Assembly: GCA_037176705.1 (NCBI GenBank)
Contig: CM073896.1
Coordinates: forward strand, 25,556,708 to 25,620,707
Direction: 5' to 3'
Length of the DNA: 64,000 nucleotides
From: Molossus alvarezi
Taxonomy: Eukaryota; Chordata; Mammalia; Chiroptera; Molossidae
The translations under genes were made by a program, and so were the position numbers. Each line of letters opens with the position of its first letter. The first letter of the stretch is position 1. This document shows, piece by piece, positions 10,780 to 22,389 of the stretch. Under the pieces are notes generated by a model. That model ran no database searches. It was not told the DNA's origin and saw nothing but the letters and a program-made list of their open reading frames with translations.

Positions 10780-11640
10780 TTTGTAACTGAGCGAAAGCTT
10801 GAACTGCTTGCTGCGTGGCAGCCAGCAGGTGGCGTGGAAGGAGCTGGGGCAAGAAAAGGGGTTTGTTCGGAGAGCCAGCAAGCCGCGAAGATGGCCGGCC
10901 AGCAGTCTAAAGAACTATGAGAAAGTACAGAATTCAGGCTCTTTTTCTGTGAGGGGAGGAAAAATGAGAGGCATTTGAGGCCAGGAGGTGATTAATGACT
11001 ACAGACAGCTGGACATCAGCAAGGGTCCAAGGAGATGGTGAAAACTTCTTTGCTTTTGGTCAACAAAGTCTGGTTTTAGTTGTCCCAGTCATGAGGTTCC
11101 TATAAATCATTTGATAAACAACCTTATTTTTATACATACCTTCCTTATCTCCTTGAGGAGGTAGTTTCCAGTAATTTCTAGGTTACAGTGAGATTCCTTG
11201 AAGGATTAACATTTCTATGTTCAGGATTCAGCAGAAGTTGCTAATTGACAAGTTATGGGAACAAGGCAGGCTGGAGCAAGATGGAGTCAGAAAAAAAGAT
11301 TATTTTATTCTATTACACCTTCGGCTTGACTAAACTTGATACAGACATCATCTGTTTCTAGGTCCCTGGCACCCTTTTCTTTGAGTATTTAAAAAATGTG
11401 TTAATTGTAATTTTTGTCTCTGCCTTCTTGAGATGTACATTTTTTTTTTTTTTAAGCCTCTTGCCAGTTTTAGACACAGGGCTGTTCTTCTCAATGATCT
11501 GAGAGGCATCCCTTGAAAAGGAATCATCAAGGAAGGTTAGGCCTCTACTTTCCAATCTCTGAGGGAGGTAAGAGCCTTAATTTAGTGGGTATCTTGCATC
11601 AACTTGTAAAATTATCTCCTGTTATGAAGACATGAGAAAG
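10780..11640. other. unassigned sequence, possible 5' part of an LTR
   Basis: There is no open gene. The stretch 10790-10920 is more GC-rich than its surroundings and contains 'ccagcaggtggcgtggaagg'. It may belong with the LTR-like piece that follows, but I cannot define a TG start. Confidence 0.3.
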
Positions 11641-11835
11641 TTTACTTTTTCTTTGGGTAAAACCAATTAGCAAACAAAAATGGCCTAAACTCTTCCCATT
11701 CTGTCCTTTGTCCCAGCAAAGTTGAAATTGAAGGTGTGGTCTCTCTCCCCTATTCCAACAGCCTTGAATAAAGTCTTCCAGCCTGTTTAATAGTCTATAT
11801 AATTTACTTTGACATCATACCACCTCAAATTTCTA
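11641..11835 (+). repeat. LTR-like fragment with poly-A signal
   Basis: A canonical AATAAA at 11767-11772 lies in the context 'ccttgaataaagtcttcc'. The same context appears at 42372-42390 ('tcttaaataaagtcttcc'), and both continue with 'tgttta' and a TAATTT stretch, so the two look like copies of one LTR family. No viral coding sequence is visible nearby. The boundaries are estimates. Confidence 0.45.
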
Positions 11836-12289
11836 TAAAACATCCTGCCATTTTTATATAAATGGTTAAATCTAGCATTTGATCTCACCTTGACTTTTTT
11901 TAAATAGAAAAAATGTTGTTACCACTGAACATTATTTCTTTTCTTTAACTTATCTTTATTGTTGAATGTATTACATATGTTCCTCATTTTTCCCCATTGA
12001 CCTCCTCTTCCCCACTCCTGCCCCTCTCCTGCCTTTCCCCACACTGTTGTCTGTGTCCATTGGTTATGCATATGTATATATAAGTTCTTTGGTTTATTTC
12101 TTTCTCCCCCCCAAACCCCCTTCCCTTTGAGGTTTGTCAGTCTAACAACCAATTTGTACTTCTTAATCCCTTCACCTTTTCACCCATTCCCTCAACCTCC
12201 TTCCCATCTGGCAACCAACAAAATGTTCTCTGTATCTGTGAGAATGTTTCTGTTCTGCCTGTTCATTTTGTTTGTAGATTCAATTGTTG

Positions 12290-13221
12290 ATAGATATGTA
12301 TTCATTGCCATTTTGTTTGTTTATATTTTTTATCTTTTTCTTCAAGAAGACCTTCAACATTTCATATAATACTGGTTTGTTGGTGATGAAGTCCTTTAGC
12401 CTTTCCTTGTCTGGGAAACTCTTTATATGGCCATCGATTCTAAATCACAGCTTTGCAGGATAGAGTAATCTTGGTTATAGGTTTTTGCTTTTCATCACTC
12501 TGAACATTTCTTGCCACTTCCTTCTGACTGCAAAGTTTCTTTTGAGAAATCAGCTGACAGCCTTATGGGAACTCCCTTGTAGGTAACTAACTGCTTTTCT
12601 CTTGCTGCTTTTAAGATCGTCTCTTTGTCTTAAATCTTTTGCATTTTGATGATGATGTGTCTTGGTGTGGGCCTCTTGGGGTTCATCATGTTTGGGACTC
12701 TCTGAGGTTCCTGGACTTGTATGTCTGTTTCCTTTACCAAGTTAGGTAAGTTTTCTGTCATTATTGTTTCAAATAGGTTTTCAATATCTTGTTCTCTCTC
12801 TTCTCTTTCTGGCATCCACAAGATGCGAATGTTGGCACGCTTGAAGTTGTCCCAGAGGCTCTTTACACTATCCTTATTTTGTTGGATTCTTTTTTTCTGT
12901 TTGCTGTTCTGATTGGGTGTTTTTTTCTTCCTTATATTCCAAATCAATGTTTTGCTTCTTGGTTTTCCCTACTCTACTATTGAATCTGTGTAAATTATTC
13001 TTTATTTCAGTTAGTGCCGCCTTCATTTCTGACTGATCCCTTTTTATGCTCTTGAGGCCCTCACTAAGTTCACTGAGGTTCTCACTAAGTTCATTGAGCA
13101 TCCTTATAAGCAGTGTTTTGAACTCAGCATCTGTTAGGTTGATTATCTCCATTTCACTTAGTTCTTTTCCTGGAGTTTTGTTCTGTTTTTTCATTTGGGA
13201 CCTGTTTCTTTGTCTCCTCAT
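12290..13221 (-). pseudogene. HAL1 ORF1 (L1 ORF1p-like RNA-binding protein), broken
   Basis: The family protein is an RNA-binding chaperone with a coiled coil, an RRM and a C-terminal domain. Here the start MRRQRNRSQMKKQNKTPGKE is at 13221. A leucine-rich helical stretch typical of the coiled coil follows, including IRMLNELSENLSEL. The frame then shifts: the next part, with LWDNFKRANIRILWMPER and PTPRHIIIKMQKI (the region before and at the RRM end), reads from a second frame at 12630-12947. A stop codon follows near 12628, where functional relatives continue. Further down, text encoding a RRM-to-CTD stretch and a LYEML-like C-terminus near 12350 is still recognisable. The gene is therefore disabled by at least one frameshift and one stop. 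Confidence 0.8.
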
Positions 13222-14052
13222 TTTGGCTGCCTCCCTGTGTTTGTTTCTATGTATTACTTAACAAGATGTGTGGGCCTAACTAAGACCAGATGCTGCTTGT
13301 TTGATAGAATTTAAGAAAACCTGAAGCAGGATCCAAGACAGGTCAATCCTATGGTAAAGCAACTGGCAACAGCTTGGGTGGGCCTGAAAGTTGGGTGGGG
13401 CGGGGCCTCAGGGAATCACCAGGGCGGGGCTACCAGTGTGAGCCAGGTGGCTGGAGTCCCAGATTTGGCGGCTGTCTGCTGCCCCAGGGAAGGGCTCACC
13501 AAAGGAACAAAGGCCTCTGACAGCACATCTGTCCAGGAGAAAGCCCCCTCTCCAGCCCTTGCTCCAATGCCAAACAACTCAGTTCTTCCCCATATGTCTC
13601 TGGTGCCTTTCAAGCTGCCTCCTCTACACTGGCGGCTCGAGGGTGCGAGTTCGAGTAAGTCTATGTGCAGGCCCTTTAAGAGAAACTTCCTGGGGCTCCA
13701 GGAGTCTCAGCCTCCCTCAACCTCAGTTCCCACTGGTTTTTCCAGCCAGAAGTGATGGGGACTACTCTTCCTGGCACTAGAACCCTGAGCTGGGTGCCTG
13801 GTGTAAGACAGGGACCCCTAACTCCTCAGGAAGGACCTTCCCAGCCGAGTTGTCCTTCCTGATTTTTATTTGCCACACATGGGTATGGGACCAGCTTGTC
13901 CGCCTCTGCCCCTCCTACTAGTCTCGATGCAGCTTCTTCTTTAATTTCAAAGTTCCATTCAGCTTGATTTCAGGCAGTTTTGAATAATGGTTGTTCTAAA
14001 GTTTAGTTGTAACTTTGATGTGGTTGTGGGAGGACAAGATACGTTTACTTAT

Positions 14053-14065
14053 GCCGCCATCTTGA
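14053..14065 (-). promoter_or_regulatory. YY1-like motif at the HAL1 5' end
   Basis: On the minus strand the element opens with 'tcaagatggcggc', which contains the AAGATGGC core bound by YY1. In human L1, a YY1 site at the 5' end guides accurate transcription start (established). The function in this copy is inferred. Confidence 0.5.
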
Positions 14066-14067
14066 CT

Positions 14068-14900
14068 GAAAGTCCTAGTTCTTCATTTGTGTTTCATTAG
14101 TCTTCAATTTACATTTTATAAAAGTTCTCTAAATCCAGCTGGAGTTGATAATTACAAAAGCTAAATAAAATCTGATTTGCACAATTTTGCATAGGAAATA
14201 CCACTGTCAAATTTTCAAATTCTTTAACAGACTATTATGTCTTCTTTGTTTTTCTTTATTAAATGTCTGCACAGTTCAGAACTTTTAGAGCCTTATTTTT
14301 TTCTCTGACTTGCATATGAAGAAAAGTGGTATAAAATTAGTGGGCCAACATCCTGAAAAATTAGTCTGACCACTCTATGCACACAATTAGATCTAATTGA
14401 ATTAGTCCCACTCCTAGCAAAGAAGTAAAATCAATATTATAATTAAAACTGCATTTCGGTATAATTGGATTTTCAAATGAAACCTGAAAAAGGGGGAGGA
14501 GTGGAGATTTTCTTATGTGCAAAGTAATTAATATTTGTATTAAGTTTATATCTTTAAAATAATCCTACAGGAATTTTTGATAATATCCTCAATTTCATCA
14601 GCCAGAGATGATTACAGGAATTCCTCTCTCTAATCCTTACAAAAACCCATCCTTATCACTGAGCTGTCTGGTCAGCTGGCTTACTTTCCTACATCAAATA
14701 TTTCAGTTAGATTCAGCATTAGGATTTTCAGGGACCATTTTATTGAATGTGTTTGTTAAATCATGTCTAAGATATATTTTTTGTAGATCAAAAGGAATCA
14801 ATCCGAAAAGAACTGGGCAATTTAAGTGCTGTTCTATTTCTTTCCCTGGAGCTCACTTCTGTCTCTTCAAGTGCTTTTTGTGACAATTACACATATAAAA
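14068..14900. other. unique sequence, nothing recognised
   Basis: AT-rich DNA with no named repeat. A 91-residue open frame at 14608-14883 has no recognisable motif. Confidence 0.45.
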
Positions 14901-14911
14901 TGAAAATTATT

Positions 14912-15144
14912 ATTATTATTATTTTATATATTTTCTATTTTTTCTTTATTGAACTTAGAGAGAAAGAAAGTGAGAGGGAGAGAGAGATAGAACATCGATG
15001 AGAGAGAACATCTATTGGCTGCCTCCAGCATGCCCTGCACTGGGGATTTGGCCCACAACCTGGGCATGTGCCCTGATTGGGAATCGAACTGGTGACCTCT
15101 TGGTGCATGGGTTGATGCCCAACCACTGAGCCACACCAGCCAGG
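14912..15144 (-). mobile_element. Ves-type SINE, minus strand, perfect 11-bp TSD
   Basis: The TSD 'tgaaaattatt' occurs at 14901-14911 and 15145-15155. The head complement is 'ctgagccacaccagccaggt'. It is the short-tail subtype and carries a (TTA)n-like tract at its 3' side. Confidence 0.93.
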
Positions 15145-15155
15145 TGAAAATTATT

Positions 15156-17421
15156 TTTATAATCTAATATTGTAAGGGATTCACAATTTATTTTTAAAAA
15201 GTGACATGATTGGGCCACATGGAGCATCAGTTGGCATGGCTCCTTTATGAGAACGTAGTTAGTTAGGAAAGTTAGAGTAATATTTGCACTCACTTCCCTG
15301 TGTCAGAAAGTTTTCTGGGAGCTGGGTTGGGAGTAGGGAGAATACATAGATAAATTTAGACAAATTGCTTGGACTCAAAGAACTTCTTTTCAATTGGGAA
15401 AGCATGAATTATGCACATAAAAGTAAAAAAACAAAACAAAAACAAGATAGTGTAGGTCATATGTCAAATAAGAGGCACGGATGTGTAAATATGTAGGTGC
15501 AATGATGTGGAAACATTCTTGAAAAAGTAAGAAGACTTGGTTTAAGTCTTACATATACAACTAACTTAATAACTCTATTCCCTGAGCATGCAGGTCGCTT
15601 GATCTATGTAGGCCACAGTTTTTAAATTTCTAAATTGGAAATGGTAAACTAGATTAGATTGTCTCATCCAAGTCTGAAATTCAATGAAATTCAGAAGAGA
15701 GATATCATACCTGGGGATGACGTGGCCATGGATGATTACATGAGGCACCTGAAGCAGGAGGTAACATTGAAATACTAAGAGGATGTTGTTGGACATGGTC
15801 TACACAAAGGAGACAAAGTACGAGCAAAGGTAAAAGGTTACTACATCTATTTTGTTCACAGTGGTGTCCTCAGGGCAGGCCACAGCACTTGACACACCAG
15901 GCAGTCTCTATCACATGTGTACTAAAGTAATGAATTAAATGGGAAGTGCTCCCATTATTCACAAGTGGGATGACATCTGAAAGGTCATATTCTGTATTCT
16001 CTTAAAGACTCCCAAGCAAAAACAACAAACAACCAGAGATAAATTTGTACAGAAACTTTCTTCGATGACGTATAATAGATGTAAGTGAGCATTTTCCATT
16101 TCTATTCCAAACTTCTCTTTCTAATTTGAATGCCAAAAACTTATTTCGAAATTTCTTAGGTCATGTGATTAATAAATGGTAAAATTATGACTTTACCTAT
16201 GAAATTCCTTCTTCTATGTCCATTTCTAATCCAGGGAAAATTTCCTAACCTGGGCCTGAGTTTGACCTGTGGCATACACTTTATGCTCCCCTGTTCTCTG
16301 CCAGGCTCTTGACTTGAGAGCTACACTTTCATTGCAGTTTTTCAATCCTTCAGCCTTCAGAACAAATTCTTACTGAAATTATATGGGCCATGTTCTGAAA
16401 CGCCTACCATGCCCAGGTATTTTCCCCCTCCTAGACCACCTTTAAAACTGATGTTCTTTGCACCTTCTGTTCTCCTTTGAGGATTTTGGGGATACATTTA
16501 ACCAATCATCACCAGGATCAATCTGGGATGCTGGAAAAAGGTGCCCAATACTTGATTTCCCCCAAGTCTGCTAAAATCCTAATGCTCAAAACAGAAACAC
16601 CCTGAGGAGACATCTTTGCTTGCATATCACCTTTTTGCAACAGATAAATTGTTTCTCCATAGTTTTCTCTTTGAATTTTATGTTGGATCAGTTTTTAACT
16701 TGGAGATCATTCTCTTTTAAGCAATACTTTTTCATTGTGTCACACTTTCAGATTTATTGCACCAATACATCATCAGAGTGACAGCTGGCCCTGATGATGT
16801 ATAGCTTCATACATCATCAGAGCAATTTCTCATTTAGGTTACGTATTACATAGGAATGTAAATACTTATATTTTTAAAATATATATTTATGTGCTTACAA
16901 AAATAAAAGATGCTTTCTAGATTTGTCCCAAATATAGACAGGAAATAAAGTGAGGATGGGTTTTAATAATGAGTGCCAACAAGTTTCTGCATAGTAACTG
17001 ATATCATCCCTATAGATTTTTATATTTTTCAGTAAAAAATGTGTGCACCTTATAAAATAGCAAAAAGTACAAAGTACATACAATAAAGGCTATATCTTGC
17101 TTCTGTCCATATCTGGCAGCTCCCTTCTTTAGAGGGAAGAACTTCCCAACTCTTTTAAAATGATGTAGGAATATACAGACACCTATGAATATATAATTTC
17201 CTTTTATATATAATCAATAACATACTCTTCTGTATTCTTTCCCGTTAATAGTTAAATGTGAAATTGCTTCGGGTATGTACATATTCTCTCATTCTTTTTG
17301 ATCATAGCATACATCCTCCTACTGTTCTCCCATTGTTATCTCTATATTCTAAAGAGGTATTACCAGTTTTCTGTAGAATATACACTTTTCCTTATCTTAT
17401 GAGTCCAAACTAGAATAAGAA
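15156..17421. other. mostly unique sequence with MIR-like patch and a hairpin
   Basis: A stretch around 15535-15690 has the MIR-like order 'gacttggtttaagtcttaca', 'ccacagtttttaaatttcta' and 'aattggaaatgg', but is weak. A hairpin cluster lies at 16765-16822. Otherwise I see nothing. Confidence 0.4.
16765..16822. repeat. short inverted and direct repeat cluster
   Basis: 'atacatcatcagag' (16765-16778) recurs at 16809-16822, and its near complement 'ccctgatgatgtat' lies between them (16789-16802). The middle copy can pair with either neighbour, giving two alternative hairpins. Confidence 0.8.
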
Positions 17422-17431
17422 TTTAAAAAAT

Positions 17432-17892
17432 GACAACCTAACTGTTCATCAGTAGATGAGTGGACAAAAAAGCCATGGTACATTTACACAATGAAATACT
17501 ATGCAGCTATAACAAGGAAGGCTCTCTTACCTTGTAAGACGAGATGGCCAGAATTGGATAGTCTTATGCTGAGTGAAATAAGTCAATCAGAGAAAGACAA
17601 GTATCACATGATCTCACTTATTTATGGAATGTCATGAACAAAATAAGCTGTCGATCAAAATAGATCCAGAGACATGGAAGTAGGAAATAGACTGACAAAC
17701 CTCAAAGGGAAGAGGGGTAGGGGGGTTGGAAAGAGATAAACCAAAAACTTATATGCATATATGCATAATAAATGGACATGGACACTAATATGGGGAAAGT
17801 AGGAGGGAGGTGGGAGCGGGGAAGAGGGGGTCAATGGGGAGGAAAATGGGGGACATCTATAATATTTTCAACAATAAAGTTAAAAAAATATT
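17432..17892 (+). mobile_element. 5'-truncated L1, plus strand
   Basis: The 5' breakpoint lies in the end of ORF2 ('catcagtagatgagtggaca', 'acaatgaaatactatgcagc'). It continues through the ORF2 C-terminus region ('gtatcacatgatctcactta') into the G-rich 3' UTR and ends 'caacaataaagttaaaaaaa'. The flanks share 'tttaaa(aaa)tgacaa', from 17422 and from 17893, a plausible TSD. Only about 460 bp was copied. Confidence 0.85.
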
Positions 17893-17904
17893 TTTAAATG
17901 ACAA

Positions 17905-19639
17905 AAAAGAAAATGGAGTTACTTTTATTTTACCATCACTAAATGATATAGATCTATCTTATTCTTTTTATGACAGCATACTATTCTACTGATTTCTCTT
18001 TTGATTTTGACTCAGGGAGAACTGATTTTCATTAATAAGGATTTAAAATATTTATTTTACATGATATATTCAATTAACTGAATCTTAGCAAAGATGATAA
18101 AAATATCTACATTTTGTTTTTAGGAATAAACTAAAACTGGGGAGAAAGAAGGGGAAGAAGATAAAGGAACTAAAGTATGCTTAAGAGTGTAATATACTTT
18201 AAATAATAATTAGCAACTCAATAGAAATGTCCAAAATCATTGCATAACATTCATTACCCTCTTTATTATACTTACAATCTTCCTTTGACAATTCAGCTTT
18301 GGTTTGTGTCATGGACAGTCAAATAAACTATTATAGGAAACAAAGAATTCTTTGTATTCTCTCAAATGAGGAAAGGTAATAAGGAACACAAAAAATTCCA
18401 ATACAGAAAATCTCAGCCTTTAATCTAAGTTATGAAAGTAGTTGCAGTTGGAGACAATATATAGAATAGTTTGAAGGAATGAATTTCTCCTCAAAATAAG
18501 AAGTGTTTCTAATTGTGGCTATTATTATTATTATTATAATAGGCAAGTTAGTTCTCTATCAGTCTTTTACTTAGTTTTTGCTTTGCCCTCTCCATGATTC
18601 ATTTTGTATTCCGTACTATGAGTTCACCGTTCCCTCCTTCAGTATTGGCCAGGATACTTCTTTTAACACTTAGATATAAACCTAAGGCCACAAAAGGCAG
18701 GCATTTTGAAACTCTATAAGAGATTATTATTATTTTGGCAAAAGCATACATATTTTTTTCTTCTTTCTTTTTTTCCTTGATCATCATAATTTAACCAATT
18801 TATGAATGTGAGAATATACAGATATTTAACCAGAGTATTTTCTTTAAAATCTCCTGTTAAGAGTAAAAGAAAAAAAAAAATAAGCTGCAGGTAGAATACT
18901 GCAGGACACTTTTACATGTTTGTGTGTGTGCGCATGTGTGTGCATGTGTGTGTGTGCATGCATGTATGTGTGTGTGTATGTGCATGTACTTGTTTCCAAC
19001 CTCCACTCTCTTTTCTCCTCCCCACTGTTAAGGAAAACAACTTTCTCATTAAAGAATTTTAAAGAATCTGAAAAACTGATGGGAATAATTTAGTTTGGAG
19101 AGGATGGTAGAGATTGGGCATGCCATTCCTGAGAGCAGAAAGTGTTAAGGGTGTTGCAGATCAGGAGAAAAGAACCCGACACAGTGCTGCTAGAGAGAGG
19201 AAGGGAGTGGAGGGGAAAGGCAAGAGGAGCGGAAGGCAGAGAGAGAGATTGGAGCATAAAATCTCAGAAATAGCAGTGACTGACCATTTGGTGACATTTT
19301 GTAATCCTCACATTCTTTATAAATCTTTATGAAAATGTACTTCACAGGCAATGCTTTCAGAGTTGGATTTCGCTGAGTGATTATTCTGCCTACAAGGTGG
19401 AATGAACTAAGACTGAAAATGGTTATTAGGGTCGCACAGCATTACTTTGGAAGCAAACTTTTTTTTTTTTTTTTTTTTAATGACAGGATTAATTGCTGCT
19501 TTGAGAAGATAAGGCCCATTCCTTTTTATTCTAATCAGGTAATCCTCCAAAACAGAATGTGTGAGACCTTAGTGATTTATTTTCTCACCTCTGTGGACTT
19601 TGTAAAGTCAAACAGTTCATAATAAAGCTGGAATAGAAC
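17905..19639. other. unique sequence with a TG-rich microsatellite
   Basis: No gene is seen. Simple sequence occurs at 18519-18540 (TTA units) and 18918-18985. A small GA-rich patch lies at 19180-19250. Confidence 0.45.
18918..18985. repeat. imperfect (TG)n microsatellite with GCATG units
   Basis: Runs of TG are interrupted by 'cgcatgtg' and 'gcatgcatgtatg' units. Alternating purine-pyrimidine DNA of this kind can adopt Z-form. Confidence 0.85.
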
Positions 19640-19745
19640 AGATTGGTTAATAAGTCAGATTCTGAGGTTCAAACTCCACCACCAACACTTAATAGCCTGG
19701 GAAAATTAACCTAATCCCAATGAATCTCAATTTTCTTATCTAAGT
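19640..19745 (+). repeat. MIR-like ancient SINE
   Basis: 'gattctgaggttcaaactcc', 'aatagcctgggaaaattaac' and 'gaatctcaattttcttatct' follow the MIR core order. Confidence 0.6.
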
Positions 19746-19850
19746 CTTACCCCAATTCTTAGTTTTTATTTTGATTTTAAAGGATTAGGTAAATATTATC
19801 TAAGTTAATATTTCAGATTTTAAAATTAACTTAATTTGTTAATTATTCTT

Positions 19851-20088
19851 CTTCTTCTTTTTTTTAAATCCTCACCCAAGGAGATTTTTCCATTTTTGTT
19901 CAGATAAAGTGGGAGGGAGAGAGAGAAACATTGATGTGAGAGAAACACATCAACTGGTTGCCTCCCACCTGACCCCAATCAGGGCCGGGATGAACCGCAA
20001 CTGAGGTAGTGCCCTTGGCCGGAATCAAATCCGAGACTCATTGGTCCGCTGGCTGACACTCTAATCGCTGAGCCAAACTGGCCAGGCC
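19851..20088 (-). mobile_element. Ves-type SINE, minus strand, perfect 14-bp TSD
   Basis: The TSD 'tgttaattattctt' is exact at 19837-19850 and 20089-20102. The tail complement 'tcctcacccaagga' and the head complement 'ctgagccaaactggccaggc' are clear. Confidence 0.95.
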
Positions 20089-20102
20089 TGTTAATTATTC
20101 TT

Positions 20103-21044
20103 AAAGTCTTCTTTGTACTTTGGCAATCTATGATTGGCTAAGCAGGAAGTTGGCAAATGCACGGAACATCTCATTTTGAGTTGCATTCATGAAATATTAG
20201 CCAATACCACTTAGAGAGGAAAGCAAGTGCTGAATCAGATTCTGCAGACTCTGAGAATATACCTGCCTCTTGTGTGGCTGTTTCTGCACTAGGGTTTATC
20301 AACAGAATCAGACTCAGATATTTTGTCAAGTGGCTTTAGAGTGGAATCTATTACCACATCCCCAATCTTCCTCTGCAGTCCATAGTACAATTATTTATCA
20401 AAGGTTTAGTTAGATTGATCAGATAATGTTATTTGATTTTTGTTTTGAAAACATAATCATGAGCATGATGTAGCAGACAAAAAAATTAAGTAAATTCATT
20501 AAAACATTCTCTGATGCATTGATCAAGATGTTTTATATACTTATAAGTTGATATTTATGAAATAATTGTCATTAATTGATCTGTAGTTTAAATGTAGACA
20601 TTAAAATGTTTTTGAATAAAATTTAAAAAATTTAACGCATATTAAATATTTCTTAACACAATTAAAAATAGAAGCATATTTATTTGTAATAAAACATAAA
20701 ACACTTATTTTCTCTATTTTGACTGGATATGAGAACATATTTCTAAGTATTAATACCAATTAAAATGAATGTATATTTTGGAGGCAGAGACATTTCCTTC
20801 TTCTTTTTTCATTCACATTAGGTGTTGCCTAATGTTGTATCTTGAAAATGGTGCCTAGCACAACTTGACAAGCTGTACAAATTGATTCTGCTTTTCTTTA
20901 ACTAACTGTGTCATTCGTCAGTTTGCTTTCATTGATATGTATCCATTTGGGGGTGGGGGGTATCGTGGATAAGAACATTGTCTTCTATGAACATTAAAGA
21001 TTCAGTGTTATGCAACAAACCTTTATCAAGTCAATATTATTTAT
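20103..21044. other. unique sequence, nothing recognised
   Basis: Strongly AT-rich, especially 20500-20760. No gene or repeat family can be named. Confidence 0.45.
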
Positions 21045-21210
21045 TTTCCAGACACAGTTTTCAATGCTTTATGTGTGCTATTTAATCTTCCTAAGCCTAC
21101 GAGGAGACTATTAGTGCCCAATCCTTATATAAGAGAAAGATAAGTCTATTGATACCCCTTCCAAAGTTATATAGCTAGTAGGTGATGTGGTCAGGATGCA
21201 TAGTGACATA
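21045..21210 (-). repeat. MIR-like ancient SINE, minus strand
   Basis: 'tgctatttaatcttcctaag', 'acgaggagactattagtgcc' and 'caaagttatatagctagtag' match the complement of the MIR body in order. Confidence 0.6.
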
Positions 21211-22389
21211 GTGATCTTTCTCAGGAGACCTGGCAATTAGCCGCCAAGCCCTTACACATCCATCTCAGTATGTATCATCATATGTCACACCTATTAAAGA
21301 ATATATTTTGAAGTAATTATAGGACACTATGTTTAACATTGTTTATGATTTTTTAAATCTTTTCAGAAAATTGAGATGTTAGAAAAATCAGAACACTAAA
21401 ATATCTAAAATACTGCTTTTCCTAAAATATATTTGCTTGAATTTTTTTTAGTATTTCTGCTTACTAAAAGAAAAAACAAACTTTTAGGTGACTCATCATC
21501 TCTGTTTCTGTTTGCTTCTTGTCTAAGTAAGACAAAAAAAGTTAATGGACAGAGAAGGATTTTTCTGTCTGCAGTTTCTATAAATTCTAAATGTGTTTGA
21601 AATGTCATTGCACACTGCTTACCGACCTGTGCGTATCAAGTAAAGTTGGAATTATTAACGAGAGACCTTTGCCAACAAATGCTTGGGATAGTGAATAATA
21701 CTTTTCCATACGTACAAGTGAATAATATACAAAGTGGCGTGTCCTCCAGTGCTGATGGAAAGGGTAAAAACAGGGGTGACAGTGGAAAATAACACACTGC
21801 TTGACTACTTTCTATTTGAAAGACAGGATTCTGGGAAAGGAAAGAAAAAGGTGCAAAAAAAAAAAAAAAAATGGGGAGAGAAGATTGAGAGGTAGAGGAG
21901 ACCAAGGACAATTTGAAATCAAATGAAACAGTAGGGTAAAATGCAAAGGAATAGAGACGAACTCGAGGGAAAGAATGGAGAGGGTTAACTGAGAAAAGAA
22001 GAAAAGAATCCCACATCCTCAGCTTTTGCCTCCTCTTATCTGAGGAAACATTTCCAGCATCATTTTTTGGTTCCTTTTTCTATAGTTTGTAATGTGTCTC
22101 ATTAGGATTTCATGAGAAAGTGCCTTCAGAACCTTTATAACATATTTGGATCTATTCATTTATTTATTTTTGCTGTCAAAATCATAGCTAATAGAATTTG
22201 GAAAATGGTTGGATAACTTTAAGATCATGAGAAAAATTCGTTCTGGGCAATAACTGCTGAAAACTAATGAAACATTTCTTTTTCTAAACAAAATTAACTC
22301 TATACCAAAACAGAAACATAAAGAGCAAAAATGGAGTAAGTAAAGAAAACTCTGGCTTGAAAATAAAATACAAAATCTGGGATTTTCAA
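21211..22389. other. unique sequence, nothing recognised
   Basis: A 126-residue open frame on the minus strand (21636-22016) is rich in Phe, Ser and Leu because the plus strand is purine-rich. I do not regard it as a gene. Confidence 0.45.

Larger units (their letters stand above)
11935..14067 (-). mobile_element. HAL1 (half-L1) retrotransposon, near full length
   Basis: Read on the minus strand, the element starts near 14067 with 'tcaagatggcggcataagta', then a GC-rich 5' UTR (13222-14067). An L1-like ORF1 follows (about 12290-13221), then a 3' UTR that ends in a T-rich run near 11935. No endonuclease or reverse transcriptase region lies between ORF1 and the 3' UTR. That is the defining layout of HAL1, an ORF1-only L1 derivative that must borrow ORF2 protein from L1. 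Such elements remained active in some bats. I could not find a clear TSD, so the exact ends are uncertain. It may alternatively be an L1 with an internal deletion, but the 3' UTR text fits HAL1. Confidence 0.75.

Noticed and set aside
13351..13755. 134-residue plus-strand open frame
   Set aside because: It is antisense to the HAL1 5' UTR and has no recognisable domain.
21636..22016. 126-residue Phe/Ser-rich open frame
   Set aside because: Composition follows a purine-rich plus strand. There is no signal peptide pattern or domain that I can defend.
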